Shown here piece after piece: positions 60,862-64,000 of a DNA stretch of 64,000 nt (position 1 is its first letter; every line of letters starts with the position of its first letter). The notes below the pieces were generated by a model, which saw only the letters and a program-made list of their open reading frames with translations, had not been told where the DNA came from and searched no databases. The position numbers were made by a program, and so were the translations under genes. The DNA is from Litoribacter ruber (GTDB taxonomy: Bacteria > Bacteroidota > Bacteroidia > Cytophagales > Cyclobacteriaceae). The stretch lies in assembly GCF_018500185.1 (NCBI RefSeq), contig NZ_JAHBGI010000004.1, forward strand, positions 186,001-250,000, read 5' to 3'.

Positions 60862-61617
60862 TCAAAGCTTATGTCTTACAGTGAATCTCAGCGTACTATA
60901 GCTGTATTGGAAGTCGTAGGTATGCTCTTTCTCCAAATGCCTCAGGTAGCCAAGTTCTAGCCTTAAATTGTCTGTTAAATAGTACCGGAGACCTCCGTAA
61001 TACCTAAAAGTATCGAATATGTCATCTTCGTCAGTTCTCACCATGATGGCCGCAAATCCCTGGGCATGTAAATGACCCTTTTTTCTGCCTTTGTCGATAA
61101 TATCAAAATCGGTAGTGAACTCATACCTATACCTCATATTAAAGGAATAAGTAGATTCCAGTTCCTCTTCTACTTCCTCGGGTGATACAAAAGTCCTTGT
61201 GGTATCACCTCTAAATCGCTGTTCAATTCTGAGCCGATGGTTGAAGTTCCATCTTCCAGCCTCATGGGTGTAATTCGTTTCCTGATGTGGTCGGATTTCT
61301 GGTTCTACAAGAGGGGTCCAGAGGCTGTGCATCTGCGAGTAAGCCATGCCAATACCAAAATTCCAAGCCTCGGATTGCAGGTAATAAAGTGTGCCACGGG
61401 TGATAAATTGGTATTGCCTTGAAGGGCTGAAAAACCTCCTGTTTTCAGCTTCCACATCCAATTGCAGCTTATCAGAAAGCTCCCACTCTAAATAATATCG
61501 GATCCAGTAGAGTCCTCCTTGCTCCAGTTCATTGGTTTCCCTAAGCTCTTCTTGGCCGAAGGAGAATAGAGGTATAAACAAAAAAAAGAAGAGGCTTGCC
61601 CTTGTCACTGCCATCAT
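60862..61617 (-). CDS. DUF2490 outer-membrane beta-barrel-like protein
   Basis: A 251-residue protein with signal peptide (starting MMAVTRASLFFFLFIPLFSFGQ at 61617) and many amphipathic beta strands alternating with short turns, e.g. YLEWELSDKLQLDVEAENRRFF, GRWNFNHRLRIEQRF, FNMRYRYEFTTDFDII and the C-terminal YDFQYSYSTLRFTVRHKL. This is the DUF2490 family of likely outer-membrane barrels, function unknown. I chose the ATG at 61615-61617; an ATG 30 bases upstream adds residues ahead of the signal peptide. Confidence 0.8.
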   Translation of the reverse strand: MMAVTRASLFFFLFIPLFSFGQEELRETNELEQGGLYWIRYYLEWELSDKLQLDVEAENRRFFSPSRQYQFITRGTLYYLQSEAWNFGIGMAYSQMHSLWTPLVEPEIRPHQETNYTHEAGRWNFNHRLRIEQRFRGDTTRTFVSPEEVEEELESTYSFNMRYRYEFTTDFDIIDKGRKKGHLHAQGFAAIMVRTDEDDIFDTFRYYGGLRYYLTDNLRLELGYLRHLEKEHTYDFQYSYSTLRFTVRHKL

Positions 61618-61681
61618 AGGTGAAAAATTTACCCAAAATAGGCTCAAAAATCAGTCCAATCAAACTGGGCCGAGAGGGAAT

Positions 61682-61709
61682 AAAAAAAGCAGCATAGGAT
61701 CTATGCTGC
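61682..61709 (-). terminator. Terminator of tRNA-Cys
   Basis: On the minus strand GCAGCATAG and CTATGCTGC (61689-61697 and 61701-61709) pair over 9 bp with a 3-base loop, followed by seven T (complement of 61682-61688). It begins 5 bases after the CCA end of the tRNA. Confidence 0.9.
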
Positions 61710-61714
61710 CTACT

Positions 61715-61788
61715 TGGAGGTCGCGAGCGGATTCGAACCGCTGTACAAGGTTTTGCAGACCTCTGCCTAGCCACTCGGCCACGCGACC
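61715..61788 (-). tRNA. tRNA-Cys (GCA)
   Basis: A 74-nt tRNA including an encoded CCA. Acceptor GGTCGCG pairs with CGCGACC; the D-arm is GCC...GGC with GAGTGGCTA; the anticodon loop CTGCAAA has GCA; the T-arm is GCGGTTCGAATCCGC. The discriminator is U73, as in all tRNA-Cys. It is the only tRNA in the window and is transcribed from its own promoter and terminator. Confidence 0.97.
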
Positions 61789-61805
61789 ATTTCGTAATTG
61801 GAATG

Positions 61806-61836
61806 CAAATGTAAAGATATTCTCTTTCTGTGCAAA
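61806..61836 (-). promoter_or_regulatory. Promoter of tRNA-Cys
   Basis: On the minus strand TTTG (complement of 61833-61836) and TACATTTG (complement of 61806-61813), 19 bases apart, match the Bacteroidota consensus exactly. The tRNA 5' end lies 18 bases from the -7 box. Confidence 0.75.
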
Positions 61837-62082
61837 GTTTAGCGGGGAAATTTCTCAGCTTTTATACAGCTTTTGATTGCGGAATATTTGTCATCAATGT
61901 TAGGAAAAATAAAAATTTTCACTCGTATGGATTCCGAGTTCGGCCATTTATGAAAATAAAGTTATTTATAAATGTTCTAAATAAGTTTGTTAAAATGTAA
62001 ACAACTGTTAAGTAACTAAAAATCAACTGATTAAATATAAGTATGGCCTTGGGTGGGTTGATAAGGCCTGATTTTGTATGAG
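61837..62082. other. AT-rich gap upstream of actA
   Basis: No gene is seen. The stretch is AT-rich. GGCCTT (62045-62050) and AAGGCC (62063-62068) form an inverted repeat with a 12-base gap that might bind a regulator or simply be chance. The tRNA-Cys promoter stands at its left side and the actA promoter at its right. Confidence 0.6.
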
Positions 62083-62113
62083 TTTGAAAATAAGAAGTTC
62101 GATAGTACATTTG
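62083..62113 (+). promoter_or_regulatory. Promoter of the alternative complex III operon
   Basis: TTTG (62083-62086) and TACATTTG (62106-62113) with a spacer of 19 bases match the consensus exactly; the -7 box is identical to that of tRNA-Cys. The ATG of actA lies 49 bases downstream. Confidence 0.75.
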
Positions 62114-62161
62114 TGGGGATTATTGAAAACCGTGAAATAAACTGATTAAAGAGTAATAAAT

Positions 62162-63418
62162 ATGTCAATCAAACGCTCATTATTAAGTGTTCCGTTAAGA
62201 TTAAGTAATCTGGCGTTGGTATTTTTCCTTTTTGTGGGGGTACAAGCGTTCGCTGCTGATCCAAGTGTGCCGGACAGCGACGAGGCTATTACAGCGGGTA
62301 GATCCTTGTTTAATGCGAACTGTAAAGCCTGTCACAGGCTTGATTCGAAAAGTGTAGGTCCGGCCCTGAGAGGTGTAACCGAAAGAAGAGACTTGGATTG
62401 GACCAAGCAATTCATTTTAAACTCTCAGGCCTTGATCCAGTCAGGCGATCAGACTGCTGTAGCGCTATTTAAAGAATATAACAACACGGTGATGCCGTCT
62501 CATACGTTCTTGAGCGATGATGACTTGATGAACCTTTTGGCTTATGTGGAGTACGGTGATACTGCCGATACAAGTGCAGCAGCGGGGGGTGAAGGTGCCG
62601 ATGGCGCGGTGGCCACAGGTGGTGTGCCAAGCGAATACCTGACAATCATCCTTGGGGTGTTGGTTTTGGTATTGTTGCTAATCTTGGTAGTTTTAGGTCT
62701 GATCGTATCTGTTCTTTCCAAGTATTTGGAGAAGCAGCCACTCGAGGAAGACGATAGAGAGTTTATTTCACAAAAAACTGACTGGAAAGCTATTTTCAAG
62801 AGTGATGCGTTCATTTTGATCTTCACTACTTTGATTTTGGCCTTCGTGGTGAAAACTGCCTTGGACGGATTATATAATGTGGGGGTTCAGCAGGGGTATG
62901 CTCCTAAGCAGCCTATCGCTTACTCTCACGAACTGCATGCTGGACAATATGAGATTCCTTGTCAATACTGCCACACTGGCGTTGAGATAGGAAGATCTGC
63001 CAATATTCCTTCTGCCAACATTTGTATGAACTGTCACACGCACATACAGAATGTAGGTGGACAGGACGGAATGTCGCCAGAGATTGCCAAAATCTATGCG
63101 GCAATCGAAAACGATCAGCCAATTGAGTGGGTAAGGGTTCACAACCTTCCTGACCTGGCTTATTTTGATCACTCCCAGCACGTAAAAGTAGGTGGCATCG
63201 AATGCCAGACTTGTCACGGACCAATCGAAGAAATGGAAGTGGTGTATCAGCACAGCTCCCTAACCATGGGTTGGTGTATCGACTGCCACAGACAGACTGA
63301 AATCGTCACTGCTGGCAACGAGTATTACGACAAGTTGGTTCAGTTGCATTCAGATACCAAAGAATCCTTGAGAGTGAAGGATATCGGAGGTTTGGAATGT
63401 GCTAAGTGTCACTATTAA
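62162..63418 (+). CDS. actA: Alternative complex III ActA: monoheme plus pentaheme cytochrome c
   Basis: A 418-residue c-type cytochrome. The signal peptide (about residues 12-31) is followed by a monoheme domain with C54-K-A-C-H, two hydrophobic segments (about 159-186 and 216-232), and a C-terminal pentaheme part with CxxCH motifs at 267, 288, 348, 372 and 413. Six hemes in all, plus many axial His. ActA takes part in quinol oxidation by alternative complex III, which replaces cytochrome bc1 in Bacteroidota. The fused monoheme domain is the usual form in this phylum. A Met-rich MPSHTF motif after the first heme may give the axial Met. Confidence 0.93.
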   Translation: MSIKRSLLSVPLRLSNLALVFFLFVGVQAFAADPSVPDSDEAITAGRSLFNANCKACHRLDSKSVGPALRGVTERRDLDWTKQFILNSQALIQSGDQTAVALFKEYNNTVMPSHTFLSDDDLMNLLAYVEYGDTADTSAAAGGEGADGAVATGGVPSEYLTIILGVLVLVLLLILVVLGLIVSVLSKYLEKQPLEEDDREFISQKTDWKAIFKSDAFILIFTTLILAFVVKTALDGLYNVGVQQGYAPKQPIAYSHELHAGQYEIPCQYCHTGVEIGRSANIPSANICMNCHTHIQNVGGQDGMSPEIAKIYAAIENDQPIEWVRVHNLPDLAYFDHSQHVKVGGIECQTCHGPIEEMEVVYQHSSLTMGWCIDCHRQTEIVTAGNEYYDKLVQLHSDTKESLRVKDIGGLECAKCHY

Positions 63419-63512
63419 TTTAATCTTTAAGAACAGACATCTTTTCTTTGCAAGAGTCCGGCCCACAATCCCGGCCAGACTTTGGGAAAAATGAAAAGTA
63501 GATAATATTCTC

Positions 63513-64000
63513 ATGAAAGAAAATAAAAAAACATACTGGAACGGATTCGAGCAATTGACCAACGATCCTGAGTTTGTAAAAAAAGCGGAAAGAGAATTTC
63601 CTGAGGAGCTTCCTGTAAACGGTGCTTCTGAAGGTGGCTCTTCCAGAAGAGATTTCCTTAAAGTGATGGGATTCAGCTTGGCGGCAGCTTCTTTGGCTGC
63701 TTGTGAGGCTCCTGTCAGAAAAGCTATCCCTTACGTAAACAAGCCGGTGGACATCAACCCATCAGTGCCTAATTACTACGCATCTACTTTTGCTTCTGGT
63801 GGTGATTATGCTTCTATAGTTGTAAAGACTAGAGAGGGTAGACCGATCAAAATCGAAGGAAACAAACTTTCTTCTATCACCCAAGGTGGTGTGAGTGCTA
63901 TTGTGGAGGCTTCTGTACTTTCACTATATGATAAGCAGCGTTTGACCGGCCCTATGGTGGACGGACAGCAGGCTGACTGGCCTACTGTTGACTCTGAGGT
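63513..64000 (+). CDS. actB: Alternative complex III ActB, molybdopterin-oxidoreductase-like (partial)
   Basis: Only the first 162 codons are present; the gene continues past the right edge. The protein starts MKENKKTYWNGFEQL, then has a Tat signal with SSRRDFLKVMGFSLAAASLAACEAPVRK; the Cys may mark a lipoprotein-type cleavage site. The following part (KAIPYVNKPVDINPSVPNYYASTF, VVKTREGRPIKIEGNK) is typical of the large ActB subunit, which keeps the molybdopterin-oxidoreductase fold and Fe-S clusters but no molybdenum. It lies 94 bases after actA. Confidence 0.92.
   Translation, partial: MKENKKTYWNGFEQLTNDPEFVKKAEREFPEELPVNGASEGGSSRRDFLKVMGFSLAAASLAACEAPVRKAIPYVNKPVDINPSVPNYYASTFASGGDYASIVVKTREGRPIKIEGNKLSSITQGGVSAIVEASVLSLYDKQRLTGPMVDGQQADWPTVDSE

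Overview
The window looks like a chromosomal segment of a Bacteroidota bacterium, most likely order Cytophagales and family Cyclobacteriaceae. The reasons are a type IX secretion protein (PorD-like) and a T9SS-sorted cargo, the bamD-rpoZ-coaBC-porD-recN cluster, the start of an alternative complex III operon (actA-actB), a DnaE-type polymerase that begins with an exonuclease domain, A-rich start regions without Shine-Dalgarno sequences, and several exact matches to the Bacteroidota promoter form TTTG-N19..21-TAnnTTTG. The exact genus is inference. I see no prophage, insertion sequence, CRISPR array or recognisable defence island; the content is mainly core metabolism and envelope biogenesis.

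Layout. 1-6.6 kb: the 5' end of dnaE (minus), then a loose accessory stretch: Uma2-like nuclease, AAC(3)-I-like acetyltransferase, an AT-rich DoxX-like membrane protein, a serine hydrolase, an AAA/DUF4143 ATPase and an alpha/beta hydrolase. 6.7-13.5 kb: rsmG, an ECF-like sigma factor coupled to a family 2 glycosyltransferase, tgt, an LptF/G-type permease, an EamA transporter and ispE. 13.5-25.4 kb: one long branched-chain amino acid operon, ilvD-ilvB-ilvN-ilvC-leuA-leuC-leuD-(leuA/cimA paralogue)-leuB, closed by a strong terminator. It is preceded by a leader that reads as a complete ribosome-mediated attenuator: a 21-codon Ile/Leu/Phe-rich peptide, a 9-bp antiterminator and a competing terminator with a U-tract. 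25.5-34.6 kb: a lipoprotein, truA, fabI, then the minus-strand operon bamD-rpoZ-coaBC-porD-recN and a T9SS cargo. 34.8-45.9 kb: an OstA-like protein, tilS with a CRP-fold protein, mdh, a large propeller-like membrane-anchored protein, an MscS channel, a TVP38/DedA protein and a Cys/Met PLP enzyme. 45.9-54.3 kb: an unknown helical protein, a DUF2027-Smr protein, a photolyase, a CAT-like acetyltransferase and the giant TamB-like protein. 54.3-64 kb: tsaD, smpB, an NlpC/P60-like protein that has lost its catalytic cysteine, an HNH nuclease, an SMP-30 protein, a PH-like protein, rpsA, a DUF2490 protein, tRNA-Cys, and actA with the start of actB.

How the genes work together. The ilv-leu operon holds the valine/leucine branch and, through the second IPMS-family gene, possibly the citramalate entry to isoleucine. 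Ile and Leu codons in the leader would tie its expression to charged tRNA supply. BamD, the LptF/G-like permease, OstA-like protein, TamB, PorD, the T9SS cargo and DUF2490 protein together serve the outer membrane. RsmG, Tgt, TruA, TilS, TsaD, SmpB, S1 and tRNA-Cys serve translation. ActA/ActB belong to the respiratory chain.

Most interesting: the ilv-leu attenuator; the C40-fold protein lacking its active-site Cys; Tgt lacking its zinc cysteines; the paired IPMS paralogues; a U-tract terminator lying inside a convergent coding sequence; and a family of imperfect inverted repeats between genes. All functional calls come from reading motifs by eye; no database search was run.
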